Shown: positions 1-7,901 of the stretch, in pieces
Layout of the letters: every line of letters starts with the position of its first letter
Position numbering within the stretch: the stretch's first letter is position 1
Assembly (NCBI GenBank): GCA_041596515.1
Contig: JBFHIJ010000049.1
Coordinates: forward strand, 1 to 25,462
Source: JBFHIJ01 sp041596515
Lineage (GTDB): Bacteria; Bacteroidota; Ignavibacteria; Kapaibacteriales; UBA2268
Length of the DNA: 25,462 nucleotides
Reading direction: 5' to 3'
The notes under the pieces: generated by a model
What the model saw: the letters and a program-made list of their open reading frames with translations, nothing else
What the model was told of the DNA's origin: nothing
The model's database searches: none
Made by a program: the position numbers and the translations under genes

Positions 1-24
1 GGCATCTTGAGATTTTTAAATATG

Positions 25-99
25 TGGGCGAGGAGAGAGTCGAACTCCCGACCCCCTGCTTGTAAGGCAGGTGCTCTAGACCAACTGAGCTACTCGCCC
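25..99 (-). tRNA. tRNA-Val (anticodon UAC), copy 1
   Basis: Read on the minus strand, this 75-nt segment folds as a complete cloverleaf. The acceptor stem is GGGCGAG/CTCGCCC with discriminator A. The D arm is GCTC/GAGC. The anticodon stem CCTGC/GCAGG holds the loop CTTACAA, giving anticodon TAC (valine, GUA codons). The T arm is GGGAG-TTCGACT-CTCTC with one G-U pair. No CCA is encoded after the discriminator, so the CCA end must be added enzymatically. It is identical to the copy at 149-223. Confidence 0.96.
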
Positions 100-148
100 G
101 CAAACTTTTCTAATAAGAAAAGCACGGCATTTTTAGATTTTCAAAGGG

Positions 149-223
149 TGGGCGAGGAGAGAGTCGAACTCCCGACCCCCTGCTTGTAAGGCAGGTGCTC
201 TAGACCAACTGAGCTACTCGCCC
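149..223 (-). tRNA. tRNA-Val (anticodon UAC), copy 2
   Basis: This 75-nt sequence is identical, by eye, to the neighbouring tRNA-Val, with the same stems and the TAC anticodon. It lies 49 bp upstream of that copy in the direction of transcription. CCA is again not encoded (the next bases are CCC). With the promoter at 245-275, the two genes probably form one tandem tRNA transcript that is processed into two mature tRNAs. Confidence 0.96.
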
Positions 224-244
224 CTTATCCAATCAAAGAGAGTG

Positions 245-275
245 CAAATATATGATATTTTAAGTTTTTGTGCAA
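245..275 (-). promoter_or_regulatory. Bacteroidetes-type promoter of the tRNA-Val pair
   Basis: On the minus strand a TTG (complement of 273-275) is followed after 20 bases by TATATTTG (complement of 245-252). This matches the Bacteroidetes -33/-7 arrangement of TTG and TAnnTTTG. Transcription would start near 238, about 15 bases before the 5' end of the first tRNA. The position and spacing make this the clearest promoter in the window. Confidence 0.6.
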
Positions 276-289
276 GAAAAATATGCACA

Positions 290-2260
290 TTAAGCATTTT
301 CTAAAGACATTTTTTCGATTGTAAACTTAAAAGTAGTTCCTTTTGCCAATTCGCTTTCGACCCAAATCCTACCACCATGCTTTTCTACAAATTCCTTACA
401 TAAAATAAGGCCTAAGCCGGTACCTTTCTCCTGACCTGTTCCTATTGTCGTGTGTGAAATATCTATGCGGAAAAGCTTTTGAATGTCCTCAGGGCTCATG
501 CCAACGCCTGTATCTTTGACATAGAATTCAGTAAAGTCACCTTTATCTTCAGCACCTACATATATCGAACCGCCATTAGGAGTAAATTTAATAGCATTGG
601 AAGTAAGATTTCTTATTATAGTGCTAAGTAGATTAGAATCCGCTACTAATTCCATTCCTTCAGGTATTTCATTTATTAGTTGAATAGATTTATTAGTCGC
701 ATTTTCAGCAAGCAAATCAAAATTATTTTGGACTACAAAGAGAGGAGTAACTATGTCAGGATTGAACTGAATAGACCCTCTTTGAGATCTGGACCAAGTA
801 AGAAGATTTTCCAGAAGATCAAATATCCTCTGGGCAGTAATTTTCATAGAAGCGATTAACTCCTGCTTGTCATCTTCGTCCAGCATAGAGTAGTTATCAT
901 GGAGCATATCCGATAAGTTTTTCATAGAAGCAAAAGGGTTTTTTAAATCATGTGCAATAATAGAGAAAAACTTGTCCTTTGTTACATTTAGTTGTTGAAG
1001 CTTTTCTTCTGAATCAAGAAGTTTTTGGTTCAAGTGCATTAGCTTATTAGCGTCATGAATAATTTTACCGCGTGACTCTTCCATCTCTCTATTGATTTCT
1101 TTCAGCTCTAATTGTTGTGATTTAGTAATATCAGTATATTCTTTAATTCTTTTAGTTCTTCTTCTATTTAATATCAAAGAAATGGCAAGAGCAATAGACA
1201 TTAAAATCCCAAAAATAGAAATAAAATAGAATGTCCTTCTTTGAAAATGTAGCTGTTTATGTAGAATATCAATATCAGTACGAGATTTATTTAATTCGAA
1301 AGAGAGTTGATTTTTTCGTTCTTTAATGTTTATTTCATTGTCGTGATGTGTTTTATAGATACTGATATATTGCTGCATCGCTAAGTCTGAGTTTTTATAA
1401 TCTCCCATGGCTCTTAAAATAGTACTTTTAAGTTCGTAAGCATCCGCAGTGAAAAGATCATTTATCCCTTTTTGTAGACTAATGCTCTTTGAAACTTCAG
1501 CCAATGCAAGTTGGAAGTTATTGAATTTGTAATGATATTCTGCTTTTGTATAATGAAGATAAGAAGCTATAATATATTGCTCTGAACTTTCCAAATTATC
1601 TGAAGCTTTCGCTAAATATACAAGTGATGAATCCTGCACAGAGAGCTGTATATAATTAGAAGCAATATTATTACAAAGATGGGTAATATAAGATTTATTA
1701 TCTATAGAGTCAGCGATTCTTAGTGCTTGTTTCCAATTGAGAATAGCAATGTCTAATTTATTCTGATAAGAATAAATAGTTCCTAAAGTCGTCAAAAACT
1801 GCATTCTGAATAACTTGTCTTTGTCCGATAGTGTTGAAAGATATGTATGGTTTATCTTTAAAGCTGCATCATACTCATTGAGTGACATTAAGATTGAAGA
1901 ATGATTAGATATTATATTTACTTTTAGTTGGTCATCTATATCCATAGATGCTACCGGTAAGGAAAGTGTTGAATTATGGTATGCTAGTTGAAAATTACCA
2001 AAATAATATTCAGCCCTTGCTAATATATAATATCCCATTGGGATTAGTAATGAATCTTCAGTTTTAGTAGCTTTTATAAAGAAATCTTTAGCCAACTTAT
2101 TTCCTAAAGGTGGGTCTATCTCTAACGTACTCTCAATTTTATATAATTTATCTTCGAAATTACTATGGGTAATATTATTCGCCCCATTCTTTGAATCTTG
2201 TCCAAATGAAGGAGTGAGTATTAAAAGTAAATATAAAAATAATAAGTATAAATGTTTCAT
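290..2260 (-). CDS. Membrane sensor histidine kinase with periplasmic TPR-type sensor region
   Basis: The 656-residue protein has a signal peptide or first helix (1-20). A long, probably periplasmic, helical region (about 35-320) carries TPR-like helix pairs. One transmembrane segment (about 344-364) follows, then a coiled-coil linker (370-428), a HisKA dimerisation domain and a HATPase_c domain. The phospho-acceptor is H437 in the H-box IIAHDLKNPF. The N-box is NLTSNAIKF (551-559), the G1 box DTGVG (583-587) and the G2 box GTGLGL (613-618). All kinase motifs are intact, so it should autophosphorylate and pass phosphate to a response regulator. No receiver domain is fused and no regulator lies nearby, so it is an orphan here. 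The signal sensed by the TPR region is unknown. The start is the only good ATG preceding the hydrophobic leader, although no clear Shine-Dalgarno sequence precedes it. Confidence 0.93.
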   Translation of the reverse strand: MKHLYLLFLYLLLILTPSFGQDSKNGANNITHSNFEDKLYKIESTLEIDPPLGNKLAKDFFIKATKTEDSLLIPMGYYILARAEYYFGNFQLAYHNSTLSLPVASMDIDDQLKVNIISNHSSILMSLNEYDAALKINHTYLSTLSDKDKLFRMQFLTTLGTIYSYQNKLDIAILNWKQALRIADSIDNKSYITHLCNNIASNYIQLSVQDSSLVYLAKASDNLESSEQYIIASYLHYTKAEYHYKFNNFQLALAEVSKSISLQKGINDLFTADAYELKSTILRAMGDYKNSDLAMQQYISIYKTHHDNEINIKERKNQLSFELNKSRTDIDILHKQLHFQRRTFYFISIFGILMSIALAISLILNRRRTKRIKEYTDITKSQQLELKEINREMEESRGKIIHDANKLMHLNQKLLDSEEKLQQLNVTKDKFFSIIAHDLKNPFASMKNLSDMLHDNYSMLDEDDKQELIASMKITAQRIFDLLENLLTWSRSQRGSIQFNPDIVTPLFVVQNNFDLLAENATNKSIQLINEIPEGMELVADSNLLSTIIRNLTSNAIKFTPNGGSIYVGAEDKGDFTEFYVKDTGVGMSPEDIQKLFRIDISHTTIGTGQEKGTGLGLILCKEFVEKHGGRIWVESELAKGTTFKFTIEKMSLENA

Positions 2261-2286
2261 AAGAGTTCAAATATGATTAAAGAATT

Positions 2287-2294
2287 CAAAAATA
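2287..2294 (-). promoter_or_regulatory. Possible -7 box for the histidine kinase gene
   Basis: The minus strand reads TATTTTTG, fitting TAnnTTTG, 26 bases before the kinase start codon. No TTG is seen at the expected distance upstream, so this is a weak call based on one half-site. Confidence 0.3.
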
Positions 2295-2369
2295 CGAAAA
2301 AGGATCCATTAAATAAAAAGACATTTAATTTTATCTATACAGTAATAACATAAAAGTTCAAATAATTAC

Positions 2370-2402
2370 AAAAAAAAAGCCACATACCTTATATATGTGA
2401 CT
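2370..2402 (-). terminator. Intrinsic terminator after the acyl-CoA dehydrogenase gene
   Basis: On the minus strand a 9-bp stem (AGTCACATA with TATGTGGCT, one G-T pair) closes a 7-base loop and runs into nine T residues. It begins 31 bases after the acyl-CoA dehydrogenase stop codon and ends that transcript before the kinase gene. Confidence 0.85.
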
Positions 2403-2432
2403 TGTAAGATTATATTAGTTTTATATAATATT

Positions 2433-3590
2433 TTATTTGTAAGCAAATTCTTTCATCACTTCTCTGGCGATTACTATATGTTGTATTTCTGAAGTACCTT
2501 CGTATATCTCTGTAACTTTTGCATCTCTGTGCATTCTTTCTACTTGGTATTCTCGGGTATAACCGTTTCCGCCATGTATTTGTATAGCTTCGCGAGTAAC
2601 TTCCATGGCAGTAGTCGAGGCGAATAGCTTTGCTTCCGAAGATTCTTTTATAGGTATCTCGCCTTTATCCATCAAATATGCAGCTTTATGAACTAATAAT
2701 CGAGCGGCATCTATTTTCATTGCCATCTGAGCTAATTTTTGTTGTATTAATTGGTGTTCTATTATTGGAACTCCCATAGTTTTTCTCTCGATTGCATATT
2801 TAGCGGATGCTTCATAAGCTCCCTGAGCAATACCCAGAGCTTGCGAAGCGATGCCAATTCTTCCGCCATTGAGTCCTTTCATTGCGATATAAAATCCATC
2901 ACCTACGGCTCCTATGATGTTTTCTTTAGGAATTTTTACATCAAGCAGGCTTATCGCTACGGTATCGCTGGAACGCATACCCATTTTATCTTCTTTTTTA
3001 CCTATTTCAAATCCCGGCGTGCCTTTTTCAATTATGAAACTGGCAATTCCTTTATGCTGCAGTTCAGGATTTGTTTGTGCAAAGACGATGTAAGTGTCTG
3101 CATTTTGACCGCTGGATACCCAAATTTTACTGCCATTCAAAATCCATGAATCCCCTTCTAACTTTGCACTTGTCTGCAAGCCTCGGGCATCCGAGCCTGC
3201 ATTTGGCTCACTTAGGCAATAAGAGCCCAGATGCTTACCCTCTGCTAAAGGTCTGAGGTATTTTTCTTTTTGCTGATCAGTGCCATATTTTTCAATGATC
3301 CAGCAAACTAGGGAGTTCTGTACTGAAGTGATAATTCCAATAGACGAGTCTACTTTTGAGAACTCCTCCATCGCAAGGCTATAGCTGATATAATCCATAC
3401 CGCTGCCACCCCAGTCAGGTGACACCATCATGCCCATGAAGCCAAGTTCACCCATCTTCTTTATTATTTCGTAAGGGAATTCAGAATTTATATCTCTTTC
3501 AATTGCAGACGGAGCTATATATTCTTTTGCAAACTTTCTCGCCATGTCGCGGATTTGCAGTTGCATTTCGTTGAAATCTATTATACTCAT
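2433..3590 (-). CDS. Acyl-CoA dehydrogenase (short-chain/butyryl-CoA type)
   Basis: The 385-residue protein has the usual full length for this flavoenzyme family. It should oxidise a fatty acyl-CoA to the trans-2-enoyl-CoA using FAD and pass electrons to electron-transfer flavoprotein in the cytoplasm. Visible motifs are the FAD/substrate signature YCLSEPNAGSDA (124-135), the WILNGSKIWVSSG strand (149-161), and the C-terminal RDAKVTEIYEGTSEIQ region. In that region E364 (in YEGTSE) sits where the catalytic base of short-chain and butyryl-CoA dehydrogenases lies. The ATG is preceded by GGTGAG. The gene is monocistronic between its own terminator and the divergent DUF1573 gene, with no other beta-oxidation gene nearby. 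Chain length is inferred from the Glu position and overall similarity; a branched-chain substrate cannot be excluded. Confidence 0.95.
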   Translation of the reverse strand: MSIIDFNEMQLQIRDMARKFAKEYIAPSAIERDINSEFPYEIIKKMGELGFMGMMVSPDWGGSGMDYISYSLAMEEFSKVDSSIGIITSVQNSLVCWIIEKYGTDQQKEKYLRPLAEGKHLGSYCLSEPNAGSDARGLQTSAKLEGDSWILNGSKIWVSSGQNADTYIVFAQTNPELQHKGIASFIIEKGTPGFEIGKKEDKMGMRSSDTVAISLLDVKIPKENIIGAVGDGFYIAMKGLNGGRIGIASQALGIAQGAYEASAKYAIERKTMGVPIIEHQLIQQKLAQMAMKIDAARLLVHKAAYLMDKGEIPIKESSEAKLFASTTAMEVTREAIQIHGGNGYTREYQVERMHRDAKVTEIYEGTSEIQHIVIAREVMKEFAYK

Positions 3591-3720
3591 GTCTCACCAA
3601 ATTTATTGAAACTTTTTGCTAAAATATCTGTATATATTAATAGTATAAACAATATTACGGATAAGTAGTTTAATAATTTTTTAGCAGAGATTAATTCTTT
3701 TTATTGATGCATATATTTAA

Positions 3721-3728
3721 TATGTTTG
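3721..3728 (+). promoter_or_regulatory. Possible -7 promoter box for the first DUF1573 gene
   Basis: TATGTTTG matches TAnnTTTG and is followed by CACAAAC, so that GTTTGCACAAAC forms a near-palindrome. The start codon lies 37 bases downstream. A TTG at 3704-3706 is closer (14 bases) than in the tRNA promoter, so the -33 element is doubtful. Confidence 0.4.
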
Positions 3729-3764
3729 CACAAACTATAGTCTAATAAATTTCGGGGATATAAG

Positions 3765-4478
3765 ATGAAAAGGTTTTTTACGTGGAGTGTTGTTCTGATA
3801 TTTTGCACTGCAATGGCGGCAATGGCTCAACCCAAATTAGAATTTATTGGTGGCGATACTTATGACTGGGGTGAAGTCTCCCCAAAAGATAATCCTCTCA
3901 AAGCCAAAGTTATATTAAAAAATTCAGGTGATCAAGTACTTATTATTAGCAAAGTAAAACCTACTTGCGGATGTACTATAGCTCCAATAAGCAAAGACAC
4001 TTTGAAGCCTAACGAAACTTCAGAAATGAACATACAACTCAATATGAAAACTTATCAGGGAAGTGTGACAAAAACTATTAAAGTACAGTCCAACGACCCT
4101 AAGCAAGAAAGTGCTAGATTTTACTTAAAATGTTACGTAAAACAACCGCTTTTAGCTAATCCAAAATTTTTGAATTTCAGAAGTTTAGAGGTTGGCCAGT
4201 TAGCAGTTACCCATACAACCATTTCTAACACCACTGACAAACCAATAAAAATTACTGAAGTGAAGTTCTCAAGAGAAGTTGAAAATTTGAAAGTAAACGT
4301 AGACAAAGGAATGGTAATTCCACCTAAAGGTAAAATCAAAGTAGAAGCTACTTTTACTCCTCCAAATGATGATAGGCTAACAACTACTCTCAAAATAAAA
4401 ACAGATAATCAAGAGCAGCCTTATTTTAATGTGTCTGTTTGGGGGCATCATAATAAAGCAAAATCGAAGACTAAATAA
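3765..4478 (+). CDS. Secreted DUF1573 protein, paralog 1
   Basis: The 237-residue protein has a signal peptide with a likely cleavage after AMA (19-21). It then has a DUF1573 domain starting at PKLEF and carrying the family hallmark KPTCGCT (C68, C70). A second beta-sandwich-like half follows (about 125-232). DUF1573 domains have an ASH/immunoglobulin-like fold and are common in exported proteins of Bacteroidota and related phyla; their biochemical role is not established. A GGGGATATAAG stretch supplies the ribosome-binding site just before the ATG. It is clearly paralogous to the protein at 22014-22724, sharing the block LIISKVKPTCGCT and SKDTLKPNET. No T9SS tail is present, so it is probably periplasmic. 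The gene stands alone and ends at a strong terminator. Confidence 0.93.
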   Translation: MKRFFTWSVVLIFCTAMAAMAQPKLEFIGGDTYDWGEVSPKDNPLKAKVILKNSGDQVLIISKVKPTCGCTIAPISKDTLKPNETSEMNIQLNMKTYQGSVTKTIKVQSNDPKQESARFYLKCYVKQPLLANPKFLNFRSLEVGQLAVTHTTISNTTDKPIKITEVKFSREVENLKVNVDKGMVIPPKGKIKVEATFTPPNDDRLTTTLKIKTDNQEQPYFNVSVWGHHNKAKSKTK

Positions 4479-4540
4479 ATTACTTATTTGGTATTCTTTT
4501 TTCGTCTCAACAAATAAAGATAATAATCATTTATATAACA

Positions 4541-4582
4541 TACCGCAGTAAGCTTATCCAAACTTACTGCGGTATTTTTTTT
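4541..4582 (+). terminator. Intrinsic terminator after DUF1573 paralog 1
   Basis: A perfect 12-bp stem (TACCGCAGTAAG with CTTACTGCGGTA) closes a 10-base loop and is followed by eight T residues. It lies 62 bases after the stop codon. Confidence 0.92.
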
Positions 4583-4643
4583 AATAAATTCTGATTCCTA
4601 ATATATATATACTCAGATATACAAATACTTACCACCTTAAGTT

Positions 4644-4823
4644 AATCCCGGATTTGTCATTAGATGTCATCATAGTGCTGTAAATGACCGTAGAACCAAG
4701 GAGCATACATACTTCCTCTGTAAGAAAATATTACGTAATTGGCTATTGAACAATGGGTTTCACCCCCTTACCATTTACTGACTTTAGAGCTGTTATTATT
4801 TTTTAAAATGACATTTTTGGGTT
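4644..4823. repeat. ~180-bp dispersed repeat, copy 1 (MITE-like)
   Basis: The segment from AATCCCGGATTTGTCATTAG to ATGACATTTTTGGGTT recurs at 22799-22977 in the same orientation. By eye the first ~100 bases differ at only about eight positions, the middle is more diverged, and the right end is again nearly identical. The ends form imperfect inverted repeats: AATCCCGGATTTGTCATT on the left against AACCCAAAAATGTCATTT read inward from the right. No meaningful ORF is present. It sits 61 bp after the DUF1573 terminator. It could be a miniature inverted-repeat element, an IS remnant or a structured non-coding element; the family is not recognised. Confidence 0.75.
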
Positions 4824-5130
4824 AAAGGTAAAAGAAGGCATTGACAATATGTTGTATGTTTTATTTAGAGATGCGATGCTTTGAGTCACACATAGCAAAT
4901 TTAGAAATCTATTCTGCAGTGTCTTAATCTCTCTACATCTAATGATTTTGTTGATGCTATCAGGAATGTGACCAAGTAAAAGCTGCATATTCAGATTAAA
5001 AAGATAATATAGTTTATATCTATATCGGGGTTTACTAATAAGAACATATATCTATAAAAAGTGCTGTCACTATGCTTTATTGATATTTGCTTGATAATAT
5101 ATATTTATAATTTATACATATATTTAAATA
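4824..5130. other. Gene-free AT-rich spacer
   Basis: Apart from short AT-rich runs and stop-rich frames I see nothing convincing here. A 61-codon minus-strand frame (4803-4988) overlaps the repeat end but has no Shine-Dalgarno sequence or recognisable similarity. The stretch ends where the leader-like block of the next gene begins. Confidence 0.6.
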
Positions 5131-5134
5131 TTCA

Positions 5135-5184
5135 CTGAAACTTTTTGCATTCTTATCTGTTAATTAGTCTAAACACGATTACAA
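5135..5184 (+). promoter_or_regulatory. Leader/promoter block shared with 3606-3657
   Basis: The block reads TGAAACTTTTTGC, five variable bases, TATCTGT, then TTAGTCTAAACA and ATTAC. It lies 67 bases before the start of the first IgGFc-like gene. The region at 3606-3657 carries the same words in the same order with a 5-base insertion. CTTTTTGCA resembles the -7 element TAnnTTTGCA of this genome. Its promoter role is inferred from its position and resemblance only. Confidence 0.4.
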
Positions 5185-5202
5185 TTTTAATTAGAGGTAC
5201 TT

Positions 5203-7668
5203 ATGAAAAAGTTTATTCTACTTATTTTTATCGCTTTATTGCTACCCGGATTAGTACAATCAAATGATATAGTGAAAAACACTATAAAAAAAGATTTGAT
5301 TAAAGAATTTAAGCTCGGTAATTATCAAACGGGCAGAAAGTTTTTAATTGCAATACCTCCTAACGAATCCAATTCATTTGGATGGGGGGATGCTTCTTTA
5401 GAAATTTATATTTCATCTGCAGAAGATGTTAATCTTAAAATGTTAGTTTTGGGTAAATATTCTGAAACATTCCTTAAAGCAGATTCTGTCTATGTAGTTA
5501 ATGAAAAAGATGGGCTGGCTAAAACTGAGGCAGAATGTCGTGAATATAACCAAGTAACCCGTAAGACAGTTACAATAGAAGCTGATAAAGCTATATCAGT
5601 GTATGTTGTTAACTCTAAAATCACTACTACTGAGGGATACATGGCAATTCCTATTGACCAATGGGGAACTAAATATGTTCATTGCTCATATTATGACAAC
5701 TACGAGAGTAGTACTAATAATTTTGCCGGTGGATTTTTAACATTAGCAAGCGAGGATAATACTCTTGTAAATGTTGCACTGCGAGGCATTGGTAGTGAGG
5801 ATATAGCGACTATAAAAGGAGACGATTCTAAATCAATTGGCGATATTATCTCGTTCAAGTTAAATGCAGGAGAAGTATACCAGATAGAAGGAAATGGGCT
5901 AACTCGTGGGCAATTCGACCTCACAGGAACAGAAATAACTGCAACTAAACCTATAGGTGTAATATCCTATCACCAGAGAACAGTTCTTCCAATTTTTACT
6001 TCTTCCAGTAGAGATCATTTAAGTGAGATGATTCCACCGGTGCAAGCACTAAGTACCAAATATGCATCTATATCGCTCCCAAGAGGTGGTTCGAACAAGG
6101 GAGATTTATTTAGGATAGTGGCTGTGGAAGACAATACTAACTATGCAGTCAGTTGGCATGATTTGGATTCAAAACAAATGTTAGGCAATAAAATTGGAAT
6201 TTTAAATAATGCCGGAGATTTTCATGAAATGTCAGAGGTTCTAACAAGTGACCCATCTACCAAGTCAATTACCGGCACTTCTGTATTCGACTCAGACAAA
6301 CCTGTCCTTCTAATGCAATACGCTTACTCTGCCGGATGGGACGGTTCTTCCTTTGATCCTTTTATGTTGGTAGTGCCTCCTGTTGACCAATATGTAACAC
6401 ACACTATAGTGCAAGCTCCCGCAAATAAAACTTTTGATGAGAATTATCTTCATATTATAGCAAAAGACATCTCTGGCGACTCAGAGATGTCAGGATTAAA
6501 ATCCTTGACTTTCGATGATAAAAACATTGCAGAGTTAGTACCAGATTTCACTTCAAACCGAATACCGGGAACTGATTTGTATTGGGTCAAATTTGCAATT
6601 TCCAGTGGTTCACATCAATTATGTGGAGATGGTACAGTAATATTTGGAGCATATACTTTTGGTTTTGCATCTGTAGACAGCTATGGATGGACTGCTGCAA
6701 TGAGCTCCAAAAATCTTTCTCATAAAGACACTTATCCACCTCAAGTATCGCTTGTCAGTAACTCTGATGCCAGCACTTTAGCTTACAGAGTAACTGAAAA
6801 ATACAAAGAGGGAGAAATTGAAGATGGATTTATACAAATGCCAAGTAAAGTATGGCAAGAGCCTGCGATGCTGTTGACTAACAAATATGGCTTTAACTCA
6901 TCTAACTTTAAAATGCCATATACTGATGAAACATGGAAATACGGACCACACGACGATTATATTTTCTACTTAGAAGTAGATAACAAATTAGAAGATGCAG
7001 TAGCGTATTTCTGCGTTTATGACTATGTAGGAAATATGACTATAGACAGTATCAAATATAGTGCAGAAAAGCTGGTTTTGATTAATTCTAATGAGCTATC
7101 TTTTGGGACTATCCTTTATAATACAGATAAAACACATACTTTAGAGTTTGTTAATAACTGCGGTGAAAATATTGATATTTCTTCGATATCGCTTTCTTCT
7201 AACGAAGAGTTCTCGATTCTCTCTGGCGATATACAAACTACATTAGCTCAGGACGCAACACACAATCTTAAAGTTAGATACTATCCTACTGAAATCAGCA
7301 AGTCAGACACAGACACTCTTACTATTGTTACTTCTAAACTTACTTATAAGTGGGTTTTGAGAGGTGCTGCAGATGACGGAGTCAGCATTTTAGATGATTA
7401 TACAAAAGAAGAGTTAATCGCGTTAGCACCTAACCCTGTTGGCAATTCAGAATCTACTTTGTCATTTATGCTACCTAAATCAGGTATGACTAGCGTAAAA
7501 CTATACGATATTAATGGAAGATTAGTTAAAACACTCTTTAATGGCGAAGCAATCGATGGACTTAACGAAGTTAATATAAACAGTACAAATATAGTTTCCG
7601 GCTCTTACAATGTTGTAGTTGAGCAAGGTGAGTTTATGTTGACAACGATAGTTATTATCAAAAAGTAG
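5203..7668 (+). CDS. T9SS-sorted IgGFc-binding-like surface protein, paralog 1
   Basis: The 821-residue protein has a signal peptide (1-20). A large beta-rich region (about 145-500) resembles IgGFc-binding-protein N-terminal domains, with strings such as GYMAIP, IGVISYHQRT, FRIVAVEDNT and SYGWTAAM. Next come a short linker region, one ASH/choice-of-anchor-D domain (about 622-722) and a T9SS type A sorting domain (741-821). The sorting domain starts APNP, has YDINGRLVK, and ends VIIKK. It should cross the inner membrane by Sec and be exported and surface-attached or released by T9SS. Its ligand is unknown; binding to IgG should not be assumed for bacterial members. The start follows AGAGG at the right distance. 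It is a tandem paralog of the next gene, but each has its own intergenic region. Confidence 0.88.
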   Translation: MKKFILLIFIALLLPGLVQSNDIVKNTIKKDLIKEFKLGNYQTGRKFLIAIPPNESNSFGWGDASLEIYISSAEDVNLKMLVLGKYSETFLKADSVYVVNEKDGLAKTEAECREYNQVTRKTVTIEADKAISVYVVNSKITTTEGYMAIPIDQWGTKYVHCSYYDNYESSTNNFAGGFLTLASEDNTLVNVALRGIGSEDIATIKGDDSKSIGDIISFKLNAGEVYQIEGNGLTRGQFDLTGTEITATKPIGVISYHQRTVLPIFTSSSRDHLSEMIPPVQALSTKYASISLPRGGSNKGDLFRIVAVEDNTNYAVSWHDLDSKQMLGNKIGILNNAGDFHEMSEVLTSDPSTKSITGTSVFDSDKPVLLMQYAYSAGWDGSSFDPFMLVVPPVDQYVTHTIVQAPANKTFDENYLHIIAKDISGDSEMSGLKSLTFDDKNIAELVPDFTSNRIPGTDLYWVKFAISSGSHQLCGDGTVIFGAYTFGFASVDSYGWTAAMSSKNLSHKDTYPPQVSLVSNSDASTLAYRVTEKYKEGEIEDGFIQMPSKVWQEPAMLLTNKYGFNSSNFKMPYTDETWKYGPHDDYIFYLEVDNKLEDAVAYFCVYDYVGNMTIDSIKYSAEKLVLINSNELSFGTILYNTDKTHTLEFVNNCGENIDISSISLSSNEEFSILSGDIQTTLAQDATHNLKVRYYPTEISKSDTDTLTIVTSKLTYKWVLRGAADDGVSILDDYTKEELIALAPNPVGNSESTLSFMLPKSGMTSVKLYDINGRLVKTLFNGEAIDGLNEVNINSTNIVSGSYNVVVEQGEFMLTTIVIIKK

Positions 7669-7699
7669 TTAAATAAATATCTTATAAGGTATACGTACA

Positions 7700-7737
7700 C
7701 AATGGAGTATTCCGATAAGGAATGCTCCATTGTTTTT
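7700..7737 (+). terminator. Intrinsic terminator between the two IgGFc-like paralogs
   Basis: A 14-bp stem (CAATGGAGTATTCC with GGAATGCTCCATTG, one G-T pair) closes the loop GATAA and is followed by five T residues. It separates the transcripts of the two paralogs. Confidence 0.9.
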
Positions 7738-7901
7738 AGTGTCAAGTTTATTCCTCACTAAACAATAGTGTCAATATGTCTACACTATTAACGCTAAATC
7801 AATATATTTTTAAGCTTTTTGTATATAATTGGAACTATTTTGTACTTCATGTGTTACTATAAATAACATTAGTCATATATATTCAAAACAGAGAGTTTAT
7901 T

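Noticed and set aside
7..189. A 60-codon plus-strand open frame at the window start
   Set aside because: It is the antisense reading of the two tRNA-Val genes, a well-known source of false protein calls.
255..300. Hairpin TGTGCA/TGCACA after the histidine kinase gene as a terminator
   Set aside because: The stem is only 6 bp and is not followed by a T run on the minus strand. The same bases are better explained as part of the tRNA promoter region.
2751..3256. Plus-strand frames inside the acyl-CoA dehydrogenase gene
   Set aside because: They are antisense shadows of a strongly conserved coding sequence and have no start signals.
4803..4988. A 61-codon minus-strand frame overlapping the right end of repeat copy 1
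   Set aside because: It has no ribosome-binding site and no recognisable similarity. The part inside the repeat reads NPKMSF in both copies, but the rest does not carry over to copy 2. A transposase relic is possible but not supportable.
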